From NCBI GenBank assembly GCA_902781515.1, contig CACZJU010000007.1, positions 104,191 through 168,190 of the forward strand: 64,000 nt of DNA. The letters are read 5' to 3'. The translations under genes were made by a program, and so were the position numbers. The notes under the pieces are model-generated. The model was not told the origin of the DNA and did not search any database. It saw nothing but the letters and a program-made list of their open reading frames with translations. Positions 35,847 to 43,298 of this stretch are shown in pieces. Each line of letters begins with the position of its first letter. The stretch's first letter is position 1. This DNA comes from an uncultured Bacteroidales bacterium (GTDB taxonomy: Bacteria; Bacteroidota; Bacteroidia; Bacteroidales; Bacteroidaceae).

Positions 35847-36991
35847 TGAGATACGTCTATCCACATATACGCAAAATCGCACAGGGGATTAATTTCCTCT
35901 GTGCTGCGTATTTTGTGGTGTTCTCTTTCCTTTTTCTCTTTTGCTTGCAGAGTGACCTCTTGACACAGGTGAAGTACCAGATGTCTAGTAGCGAAGATTC
36001 CTCGTTCAGTCCTTTCTGGGCAGCAACACTCTGCACGCTGATCCTTTGGTCTTTGGGAGTTCTCTTAAAGCGCCTGCTTCATTGGTTGCCCCTGCGCCTC
36101 AAGGCTCTTATATGGTTTGTACCATTTCTTCTATTGGCATTCCTCACTCATTGGCGTTTCCCTCAGTATGGTGATTCAGGTACCATGCCTTCGCCTTTGT
36201 ATCTTGTTTTATATGTTATTATATACATATATCTGCTTTTGAGAGGATATGCCCACATCGATTCTTCCAAGGAGCACGAAACATTCTCCACCTATGCATG
36301 GCCTAATGTCTTGCTGCTAATCCTGATGTCGTGTATGTCAATATCGTTCAGTAACACCGATATTGTAATGCATCGTACTCTCAGAGCTGCCAGTCAGTTG
36401 GCTGATGCCGACTACGATGGAGTTCTTGAAACAGCACGTTACGAGCAGCATCCTTCGCAACAACTTTCAGCAATGACAGCTCTTGCGCTCAGCAATAGGG
36501 GAGAGTTGGGTGAACATCTTTTTGCCTATCCTCAGCCATTCGGAAGCGAGGGATTGTTGCCTCAGTTGGCTGACACAGCACTTTTCTTCAATCTTCCTTT
36601 AGCTGCAGGTAATCATATAGGTTACAAACGTGGACCTCGTTCTCGTGTTTCACTTTTCCTTGAAGTCATTTCCACAATGCCGAAGGCGAAACCCTCTGTT
36701 CGTGATTATCGTCTGGCAGCAGCCTTGCTCGATAGGGACCTGCCTCGTTTTGCTTCTATTTTGAAGAGTGATACAGCGTCTGTTCCTATGCCGATACATT
36801 ATCGTGAGGCAATGCTTCTTCATTCATATTTAACCAACGATTCAACAATCGCTCCTGCTGACAGTTTTCTTACGGCTGATTTCCAAGAGTTCCGCTTGTT
36901 ATTAGACGAAAGCGGCACCAAAGACGAGCGGGAGTTTCGTTGCCGCAATCGCTTTGGTGCCACGTATTGGACTTATTTCTATTTTCATTAA
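35846..36991 (+). CDS. DUF6057-like multi-pass membrane protein
   Basis: A 381-residue protein with about five membrane helices in the first 190 residues (for example FLCAAYFVVFSFLFLFCL, LIWFVPFLLLAFLT, YLVLYVIIYIYLLL, PNVLLLILMSCMSIS) and a helical, TPR-like soluble half. It resembles the Bacteroidetes DUF6057 family. The first base of its ATG is the last base of the glgB stop. Its stop shares two bases with the stop of the convergent gene at 36988. Function unknown. Confidence 0.72.
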   Translation: MRYVYPHIRKIAQGINFLCAAYFVVFSFLFLFCLQSDLLTQVKYQMSSSEDSSFSPFWAATLCTLILWSLGVLLKRLLHWLPLRLKALIWFVPFLLLAFLTHWRFPQYGDSGTMPSPLYLVLYVIIYIYLLLRGYAHIDSSKEHETFSTYAWPNVLLLILMSCMSISFSNTDIVMHRTLRAASQLADADYDGVLETARYEQHPSQQLSAMTALALSNRGELGEHLFAYPQPFGSEGLLPQLADTALFFNLPLAAGNHIGYKRGPRSRVSLFLEVISTMPKAKPSVRDYRLAAALLDRDLPRFASILKSDTASVPMPIHYREAMLLHSYLTNDSTIAPADSFLTADFQEFRLLLDESGTKDEREFRCRNRFGATYWTYFYFH

Positions 36992-38070
36992 TGGCGTCCG
37001 CCTCTTGAGCTTCCACCGAAGCCTCCTCTGCTACTTCCTCCTGAGAAACTTCCTCCTCTGCTGCTGCCAGAGAAACTTCCTCTCGAACTTCCACCAGATA
37101 GACTTCCGCCTCTGCTTCCCCCTGAGAAACCACCTCTTGAGCTTCCGCTAAAGCTTCCTCTTGAACTTCCGCCAGAGAAACTACCTCCCCTGTTTCCTCC
37201 TGGGAAACTGCCTCTTGAGCTTCCGTTGAAGTTGTTTCTTGAACCGTTGTTAAGGCTTGAGCCTCTATCTATGTTTCCATGATTATCGCTCAATGAACCG
37301 TGACTGCGTCCATGGTCGTTGTTGTGACTTAAATCGCTATGGTTTCGTCCGTTGTCGTTATGTCCGCGTCCAAAGTCACTATGATTGAAACTGTTGTCGT
37401 TGTGATGACGTCCGAAATCGTTATGGCTGCGTCCGTTATCATTATGATTGCGTCCAAAGTCGTTGTGATGACGTCCGTTATCCAGACCATGTCCTCTGTG
37501 CTCAATGTGGTAACCTGGACCTCCGCGATGTGAAATCGAATGGTGGTCGTGAGGACGTCCAATCATCGTGTGATGATGTCCGCGTAATCCTCCGTTCCAA
37601 ATCGGACGTCGACTGGCGTAGAATCCGTGACTGTAATAGAATCGACCGTGTCCGCCTCTGTATTCCCAGAAGATGCTGGGACGATGATAGTAGAAGTGTG
37701 TGCGTGCATAGTAATCGTAAACAGGGAAGTACCAAGCTCCGCTGCGCCAGAGAAGAGGACGGAACAGATAGCTTGAAGCTACGAAAGCCGTCCATTGCCA
37801 TGCGTGCAGAATCTCACGCAGGTCCTCGTTACGATAGGTAAGATAACGAGAATCCAGAAGGTCGGCTTCTGTGTTAATAGACAGCAGGTAGTCGAGATTG
37901 ATTTCGTAGGCATCATTATACTGCTGCTCGTTCAGATTCAGCTCGTATGCCATCTTGTCTGTCAGGTAGTAAGCCTGCTCGCGTGCAGTCTCATAATCCA
38001 TGGCATTGGCGCCCATCCAAGCCGTCATTGCCATCACTAAAGTCATCATGTAACGTTTCATAGTTTTCAT
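36988..38070 (-). CDS. Exported protein with Gly/Ser/Arg- and His/Asn-rich low-complexity tail
   Basis: A 360-residue exported protein. The signal peptide (about 1-23, ends GANA) is followed by a folded Tyr/Trp-rich region (24-150). The His/Asn/Asp/Gly tract (about 175-270, NHNDNGRSHNDFGRHHND-like) could bind metal, and the last 90 residues are SSRGSFSGGSSRGG repeats. I do not recognise the family. An ATG at 38061 is an equally good start; the longer reading to 38094 would lie inside the promoter. The repetitive DNA of the tail is prone to slippage. Confidence 0.75.
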   Translation of the reverse strand: MKTMKRYMMTLVMAMTAWMGANAMDYETAREQAYYLTDKMAYELNLNEQQYNDAYEINLDYLLSINTEADLLDSRYLTYRNEDLREILHAWQWTAFVASSYLFRPLLWRSGAWYFPVYDYYARTHFYYHRPSIFWEYRGGHGRFYYSHGFYASRRPIWNGGLRGHHHTMIGRPHDHHSISHRGGPGYHIEHRGHGLDNGRHHNDFGRNHNDNGRSHNDFGRHHNDNSFNHSDFGRGHNDNGRNHSDLSHNNDHGRSHGSLSDNHGNIDRGSSLNNGSRNNFNGSSRGSFPGGNRGGSFSGGSSRGSFSGSSRGGFSGGSRGGSLSGGSSRGSFSGSSRGGSFSGGSSRGGFGGSSRGGRH

Positions 38071-38091
38071 TGTTTTGGTTGTTTGATGTTG

Positions 38092-38099
38092 CAAAATTA
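38092..38099 (-). promoter_or_regulatory. -7 promoter element of the Gly/Ser/His-rich protein gene
   Basis: TAATTTTG on the minus strand. It implies transcription from about 38087 and rules out the ATG at 38094. Confidence 0.5.
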
Positions 38100-38214
38100 C
38101 GCATTACCAATTTCGCTACAAACGTATTTTTCCTATTCCGTATGGGGAAAATCCCTACTCCTTGTCGGTCCTTCCCTATACGCGCGCGATACCATATTAT
38201 AAATAAATGTTACT

Positions 38215-38252
38215 TATTCGTGTTGTTTATTCGTGATATATTCGTATCTTTG
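38215..38252 (+). promoter_or_regulatory. ilvE promoter with three TATTCGTG repeats
   Basis: TATCTTTG (38245-38252) is the -7 element. TATTCGTG at 38215 and 38228 and TATTCGTA at 38239 are direct repeats at 13- and 11-bp steps; the last overlaps the -7 element, a layout compatible with a repressor site. Confidence 0.5.
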
Positions 38253-38289
38253 CAGGCGAAAAGAAAAACTAATTAAGGATAAAAAGATT

Positions 38290-39312
38290 ATGGAACAGAT
38301 TGATTGGAAAAATCTTTCGTTTGGTTACATCAAGACCGACTATAATGTACGCTGCTACTACCGCAATGGCAAGTGGGGCGAGATTGAAGTAAGCAGTGAG
38401 GAAACTATTCCTATGCACATGGCTGCCGTGTGTCTCCATTATGGACAGGAGGCATTCGAGGGAATGAAGGCTTATCGTTGTCCTGATGGCAAGGTGCGTG
38501 TATTTCGTACAGAAGAGAATGCTGCACGTATGCAGTCAACGGCTCGCGGCCTCGTTATGCCAGAGGTTCCTACAGAAATGTTCAACGCTATGATTGATCG
38601 CGTCATTAGTCTCAATCAGCGTTTCATTCCTCCATACGAAAGCGGTGCCACACTCTATCTGCGTCCTCTGCTTATCGGCACTAGCGCACAGGTGGGTGTA
38701 CATCCTTCTGAGGAATATCTTTTCTTGATATTCTGCACACCCGTAGGTCCGTACTTCAAGGGCGGCTTTGCTACCAACCCCTATGTAATCACTCGTGAAT
38801 ACGATCGTTCAGCACCCCTCGGCACTGGTTGCTACAAGGTAGGTGGTAACTATGCTGCCAGCCTCCGTGCCAACAAGTGGGCTCACGAACAGGGTTACTC
38901 TTGTGAGTTCTATCTCGATGCCAAGGAGAAGAAATATATCGACGAATGTGGTGCTGCAAACTTCTTCGGTATCAAGAACAACACTTATGTTACTCCTAAG
39001 AGTACCAGTATTCTGCCTTCTGTTACCAACAAGAGCCTTATGCAACTGGCAGAGGATTTGGGTATGAAGGTTGAGCGCCGTCAGATTCCTCTCGAAGAAC
39101 TTGAGACATTCGAAGAAGCAGGAGCCTGCGGCACAGCAGCTGTCATCTCACCAATCGAACGCATTGATGACCCTGAGAACGGCAAGAGCTATGTGTTCAG
39201 CAAGGATGGTAAGCCCGGTCCCATCAGCACTAAGTTGTTCAACAAACTCATTGCCATTCAGTACGGTATCGAACCGGACATTCACGGATGGACACGTGTA
39301 GTTCTCGAATAA
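38290..39312 (+). CDS. ilvE: Branched-chain amino acid aminotransferase
   Basis: PLP class IV aminotransferase, 340 residues, for leucine, isoleucine and valine. The PLP lysine is in GTGCYKVGGNYAAS near residue 183; YLDAKEKKYIDECGAANFF and the C-terminal EAGACGTAAVISPI are typical of the larger BCAT type. The ATG at 38290 is chosen because the preceding in-frame codons overlap the promoter. No other ilv/leu genes are adjacent. Confidence 0.94.
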   Translation: MEQIDWKNLSFGYIKTDYNVRCYYRNGKWGEIEVSSEETIPMHMAAVCLHYGQEAFEGMKAYRCPDGKVRVFRTEENAARMQSTARGLVMPEVPTEMFNAMIDRVISLNQRFIPPYESGATLYLRPLLIGTSAQVGVHPSEEYLFLIFCTPVGPYFKGGFATNPYVITREYDRSAPLGTGCYKVGGNYAASLRANKWAHEQGYSCEFYLDAKEKKYIDECGAANFFGIKNNTYVTPKSTSILPSVTNKSLMQLAEDLGMKVERRQIPLEELETFEEAGACGTAAVISPIERIDDPENGKSYVFSKDGKPGPISTKLFNKLIAIQYGIEPDIHGWTRVVLE

Positions 39313-39359
39313 TACATTACAGACTTGACGGATTAAGAAACTTTAGACTATTGAACGCA

Positions 39360-39391
39360 AATAAGGACTATCCCGTGGGGTAGTCCTTATT
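39360..39391. terminator. Strong hairpin after ilvE
   Basis: An 11-bp perfect stem (AATAAGGACTA with TAGTCCTTATT) continued by CCC-gt-GGG. T runs are short, but the symmetry would let it serve ilvE on plus and the adjacent RNA candidate on minus. Confidence 0.75.
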
Positions 39392-39394
39392 CGT

Positions 39395-39603
39395 ATGAAA
39401 AAGCCGCACTTCGGTGATGTGATGAAACTCCGAGTAAATAAGTTTTGAGCGCCCGCATCCTTTGTAATCCGCCGGTCATCGCTGACTACCCTTTGGGGGC
39501 GCGGCCCGCCATTGGAGTGCGTAAGCATTCTCGGTTTTCAGTATTATTTGATGAGTATCCCAGTCAAACCTCGTGCGGCTGTGTATGGCTGTTCGTTTCT
39601 CTT
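39395..39603. ncRNA. Candidate structured RNA between ilvE and tRNA-Ala
   Basis: About 200 nt without a credible ORF that fold into several compatible helices: closing stem AGCCGCAC (39402-39409) with GTGCGGCT (39573-39580); second stem GAAA-ct-CCGAG (39424-39434) with CTCGG-t-TTTC (39530-39539); inner stem GCGCCC (39449-39454) with GGGCGC (39497-39502) holding GTCA-tcgc-TGAC; hairpin GAGTGC-gtaa-GCATTC (39515-39530); hairpin TTTGA/TCAAA (39547-39568). On minus it has a promoter word (39608-39615) and the closing stem is followed by TTTTT, supporting a minus transcript of about 205 nt. The GTAA loop would be a GNRA tetraloop on plus, so the strand is not settled. Not recognised as RNase P, tmRNA or SRP RNA. 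Confidence 0.55.
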
Positions 39604-39607
39604 GGTG

Positions 39608-39615
39608 CAAAGTTA
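39608..39615 (-). promoter_or_regulatory. -7 promoter element reading into the structured RNA
   Basis: TAACTTTG on the minus strand, located a few bases outside the folded region; no other gene is positioned to use it. Confidence 0.5.
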
Positions 39616-39695
39616 GTGTTTTTGTTATCACAGAAAAAACTTATTGCAATAGATATTTCAAAGTAGAGGTAATTTATAAAAAAGTGTGGAAAATA

Positions 39696-39727
39696 TTTGC
39701 GGGAGTGGGGAAGAGTTCGTAACTTTG
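39696..39727 (+). promoter_or_regulatory. Complete promoter of tRNA-Ala
   Basis: TTTG at 39696-39699, a 20-bp spacer and TAACTTTG at 39720-39727 match both boxes of the Bacteroidetes housekeeping promoter. The tRNA begins 17 bp later. Confidence 0.75.
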
Positions 39728-39743
39728 TCACGCAAATGTGCAA

Positions 39744-39818
<75 letters not shown>

Positions 39819-39824
39819 CAAAAC

Positions 39825-39858
39825 AAAGAGAATAATCCAATAGGGTTGTTCTCTTTTT
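39825..39858 (+). terminator. Terminator of tRNA-Ala
   Basis: AAAGAGAATAA-t-CC pairs with GGTTGTTCTCTTT (one bulge, one G-T), followed by a T run. Confidence 0.85.
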
Positions 39859-39883
39859 ATTTGTGTATTTAACAGGATTTTAG

Positions 39884-39891
39884 TATTTTTG
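39884..39891 (+). promoter_or_regulatory. -7 promoter element of the M6 protease gene
   Basis: TATTTTTG, with a predicted leader of about 15 nt. Confidence 0.5.
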
Positions 39892-39910
39892 CAGCGCATA
39901 ATTATAGATT

Positions 39911-41485
39911 ATGATGTTTCTACGTACTATATTTACAGCGATATTCTGTTTTGTCGCATTGGAAGTAATAGGTCAGGACGACACTTTTATGATGTTTGAA
40001 CGTCCTGAGTGTGATGTGCATTTCACACCGCAGGTTGCAGCCAGACGCGACGGTGTTAAGCGTGTTGGCTCACAGTCTGCTGCTCCATTGAAGTCGTCTG
40101 GTGTACAGCGTGTTCCAGTAGTTCTTGTGAATTTCAAGGATGTTAAGTTCTCGGCTGCTCCAGACAGTGCATCAGTAAACGAGTTTTATCAGAAGTTCTG
40201 CAATGGCACTATGGACGGCAAGCGTTATACAGGACATGGGAGTTATGGTAGCATACGTGACTATTTTATTGCGCAGAGCGATTCTGTATTCTTCCCCTTG
40301 TTCGATGTCATTGGACCTGTGACTCTGGATTCTGTGGTAAGTTATTACGGAAAGAATAATCCAGGACGCGACACTAATTATGGTAAGTTCACCAGCGAGT
40401 CGCTGAAGAAGGCTATGACATCGTTCAGTGACTGGAGTAAGTTTGACAACGATGATAACGGAACCATAGACATCGTATTTTTCATATATGCGGGATTTGG
40501 TGAGAGCAACACTCGCAATAAGCATCCAGAATTGATTTGGCCAAAGGAAACAACATCGAGTACGATAATTGACGATTGGGTGTTCGCCACTAGTGGCGTT
40601 ACATGTGAGGCCCGACCGAAGTGGAACGAGAATTACACGGAAATTGTGGACACTATTACCGACGGAGTGGGGGTTTTCATACATGAGCTTAGTCATGCGC
40701 TTGGTTTACCTGATTTCTACGACACTAACTACAAAGCATTCGGTATGGACATTTGGAGTGTAATGGACTATGGAGAATATGGTGTGGATAGTGGACGTAC
40801 ACCAGGCAATTACACCGCCTACGAACGTGATTTTATGGGCTGGCGTCAATTGAAGACTCTAACGGAACCATGTGTTGTCACCATTCCCTGTTTTGCCGAT
40901 GGAGGTACTGGATACAAGATTGTGAACGATGCTAATCCAAATGAATTCTATGTCATAGAGAACCGTCAGCCTAAGGGCTGGGATAGTCGAATTGGCAAGT
41001 ACGGACACGGTTTGCAAGTGACTCATGTGGACTATTATAGTAATAAATGGAATGGCAATAGCGTGAATACGGATGCTAAACATCAGTGTATGACCATCAT
41101 TGCAGCCAATAACAACTATAATGGAGTAAACGAAGGAGATCAGCAGGCATGGATAGCTGCAATCCCAGGCCAATTGTATCCGGGTAATACCTATAACTAC
41201 AGTTTGACGGACGAGTCAACACCTGCAGCACAAGTGTTCTCGAAATCAGTGGTATATACTGGAGCACTCATGCACAAGCCACTTAATGCCATAATAGAGA
41301 ACGAGGACGGGACCATTACTGTCTATTTTATGACAGAGCCTGTTGGCATTCATTCAATTCAAAATTCAAAAGTTAATATTCAAGATGAAGTATACGATTT
41401 AAGTGGTAGACGCGTTTCAAAACTTCATCGCGGCATTAACATCATACGCAATGCCGATGGCTCTGTACGCAAGGTTATGCGCTGA
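39911..41485 (+). CDS. Secreted M6-family metalloprotease with type IX-like C-terminal tail
   Basis: A 524-residue secreted zinc protease. The signal peptide covers residues 1-21. The active site HELSHALGLPDFYD (HExxHxxGxxD, near residue 258) belongs to the immune-inhibitor A-like M6 family, and the preceding VVLVNFKDVKF and GSYGSIRDYF segments fit. The last 35 residues (VYDLSGRRV ... GINIIRNADGSVRKVMR) look like the type IX secretion sorting tail seen in Prevotella. The linker just before it (IHSIQNSKVNIQDE) is encoded by an AT-rich simple repeat. The substrate is unknown. Confidence 0.88.
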   Translation: MMFLRTIFTAIFCFVALEVIGQDDTFMMFERPECDVHFTPQVAARRDGVKRVGSQSAAPLKSSGVQRVPVVLVNFKDVKFSAAPDSASVNEFYQKFCNGTMDGKRYTGHGSYGSIRDYFIAQSDSVFFPLFDVIGPVTLDSVVSYYGKNNPGRDTNYGKFTSESLKKAMTSFSDWSKFDNDDNGTIDIVFFIYAGFGESNTRNKHPELIWPKETTSSTIIDDWVFATSGVTCEARPKWNENYTEIVDTITDGVGVFIHELSHALGLPDFYDTNYKAFGMDIWSVMDYGEYGVDSGRTPGNYTAYERDFMGWRQLKTLTEPCVVTIPCFADGGTGYKIVNDANPNEFYVIENRQPKGWDSRIGKYGHGLQVTHVDYYSNKWNGNSVNTDAKHQCMTIIAANNNYNGVNEGDQQAWIAAIPGQLYPGNTYNYSLTDESTPAAQVFSKSVVYTGALMHKPLNAIIENEDGTITVYFMTEPVGIHSIQNSKVNIQDEVYDLSGRRVSKLHRGINIIRNADGSVRKVMR

Positions 41486-41494
41486 TATATTATA

Positions 41495-42595
41495 TTAAAG
41501 AGGAATAACAGGGCGCTGCACCACTATGGTGTCGCGCTTTTTTCGTATGGCAGGTTGTGGAGTTGATGCTCCGCTTTGATGGCGTGCTTGACCGCGATAT
41601 TGTGCCCAGCGGTCCATTGTCTGTCGCACGTAGTCGTGAGTTTCGCTACCGCGAAGATAGCCGTATTTTACGATTGAAAGCTGATAGTAGGCAGGTTGTG
41701 CAAGAAGCAACAGACGCGGTTCTACGTCGCGCCAGATACGTGGATTTCCTCCCTGATGTTGGGTGAGAGCCATTGCATCGCGCACATGATTGGCTCCCCC
41801 GTTGTAGGCTGCAAGAACATACGGAATGCGTGCCGACTGGGGAGAGATGTCTGAGAACGAGCGATCGAGTTGTCGCAGATAGCGTACAGCACCTTCAATG
41901 TTGGCATTAGCATCGAATACATCGCTAACTCCCATCAAACTTGCAGTAGCAGGCATAAGTTGCATCAAGCCCTTAGCACCAGCCCAAGATACAGCTTTAG
42001 GGTCAAATCCGGATTCTTGATAACATTGAGCAGCAAGAAGTCGCCAGTCCCATCCAAGACTTGTGGCATTGCGTTGGAATAGGGCATCGTATTCGCTGAT
42101 GCGTCCGGCGGCTGCATCCAGCATTGGCGGACGTGAATTACGACGAGCTGGAAGATTTATTGTAGTGGGATTACGTAGGCTATCTGCCATACCAGGTTTG
42201 TACCATTCATCGACGGCTTCTGCCAGCAAAGGTGCATCTGTGCCTACAAGCCATTTTGCACGTGTCTGTAGCACACCTTCTTCCTTTGGCATTTCCATAG
42301 CTACGATGTCAACCTCACCTGCCTTCAGACGGCGAAGCATCTCTATGGTATCATGAGCAACCTCGATACGCAGACGCACACCAATGCTCTTGGCAAACGT
42401 TTCTACGAGGTCGTGCTGAAGACCGAAACCGCGTCCGCGATATTCGAAGTATGTGTCAGGTCCGGATAAAGTGGTGGCAATCAGTTCTCCCGATTGCTGT
42501 ATCTCGTAGAGGTCACATGATGCAACGGAAGAATCGTTTTCGACATCACTACCGAAAACCGACGATGTTGTGTTGCGTTGTTCATTACAGCCCAC
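41495..42595 (-). CDS. MltF-like lytic transglycosylase lipoprotein, start codon unclear
   Basis: Probable membrane-bound murein transglycosylase. An N-terminal solute-binding-like domain (GLQHDLVETFAKSIGVRLRIE; GEVDIVAMEM) precedes an SLT domain whose catalytic Glu is in AAQCYQESGFDP, with GLMQLMPATA. The coordinates start at the only permitted start codon, a GTG at 42595, but this lies inside an obvious lipoprotein signal: the same frame upstream reads RSFSLILAILATIFVGC and has no ATG, GTG or TTG before a TGA at 42674-42676. The true start is probably a non-standard codon, or a mutation or base error has removed it. The gene follows udk directly. Confidence 0.8.
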   Translation of the reverse strand: MGCNEQRNTTSSVFGSDVENDSSVASCDLYEIQQSGELIATTLSGPDTYFEYRGRGFGLQHDLVETFAKSIGVRLRIEVAHDTIEMLRRLKAGEVDIVAMEMPKEEGVLQTRAKWLVGTDAPLLAEAVDEWYKPGMADSLRNPTTINLPARRNSRPPMLDAAAGRISEYDALFQRNATSLGWDWRLLAAQCYQESGFDPKAVSWAGAKGLMQLMPATASLMGVSDVFDANANIEGAVRYLRQLDRSFSDISPQSARIPYVLAAYNGGANHVRDAMALTQHQGGNPRIWRDVEPRLLLLAQPAYYQLSIVKYGYLRGSETHDYVRQTMDRWAQYRGQARHQSGASTPQPAIRKKRDTIVVQRPVIPL

Positions 42596-42621
42596 AAATA
42601 TCGTCGCAAGTATAGCAAGTA

Positions 42622-43245
42622 TTAAAGAGAAAGACCTGGACGTAGGCGATGGATAATGTAGGTACGCATGATTTCAATAGCACGACTATTGCTTCCTCCC
42701 TGTGGTACAATGAGGTCAGCATATCGCTTGGTGGGTTCGATGAACTCTTCGTGCATGGGTTTCAGGACGTCGAGATAGCGGTCGATGACCATCTGTGTGG
42801 TACGCCCGCGTTCCACAGTGTCACGCTGGATGACGCGTATCAGTCGTTCGTCGGCATCAGCATCCACGAATATCTTCAAATCCATGAGGTCACGTAATTC
42901 CTTCTTCCAAAGTGCCATAATACCTTCGATGATAATAACCTCGCAAGGCTCAACGTGTACTGTTTCAGCTTGACGGTTGCTCTCGATGTATGAATAGGTG
43001 GGCTGTTCGACGGCACGTCCATTGCGCAAATCCTCAATCTGTCGTGTCAGTAGTTCCCAATCAAAGGCATCGGGATGGTCAAAGTTTATTTTCCTGCGCT
43101 CTTCCATTGTCAGATGCGTAGTGTCGTTGTAATACGAGTCTTGAGGAATTAGGGCAATCTTGTCGCATGGCAGAGCCTCTACGATTTTGCGTACTACAGT
43201 GGTTTTTCCACTGCCTGTTCCTCCTGCGATACCAATGATATACAT
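42622..43245 (-). CDS. udk: Uridine kinase
   Basis: Phosphorylates uridine and cytidine in pyrimidine salvage. The 207-residue protein has P-loop GGTGSGKTTVV (residues 8-18), IPQDSYYND, NFDHPDAFDW and RDTVERGRTTQMVIDRYLD, all typical of Udk. The cytidine deaminase at 61565 acts in the same salvage route. Confidence 0.95.
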   Translation of the reverse strand: MYIIGIAGGTGSGKTTVVRKIVEALPCDKIALIPQDSYYNDTTHLTMEERRKINFDHPDAFDWELLTRQIEDLRNGRAVEQPTYSYIESNRQAETVHVEPCEVIIIEGIMALWKKELRDLMDLKIFVDADADERLIRVIQRDTVERGRTTQMVIDRYLDVLKPMHEEFIEPTKRYADLIVPQGGSNSRAIEIMRTYIIHRLRPGLSL

Positions 43246-43298
43246 ATTTATAAATTAATTATATTATATTTTCGCCTTTATGCTTTTGCCTTTAGTCC

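Noticed and set aside
39343-39528. 61-codon minus-strand ORF between ilvE and tRNA-Ala
   Set aside because: It runs through the ilvE terminator and the RNA helices; composition is unlike coding sequence.
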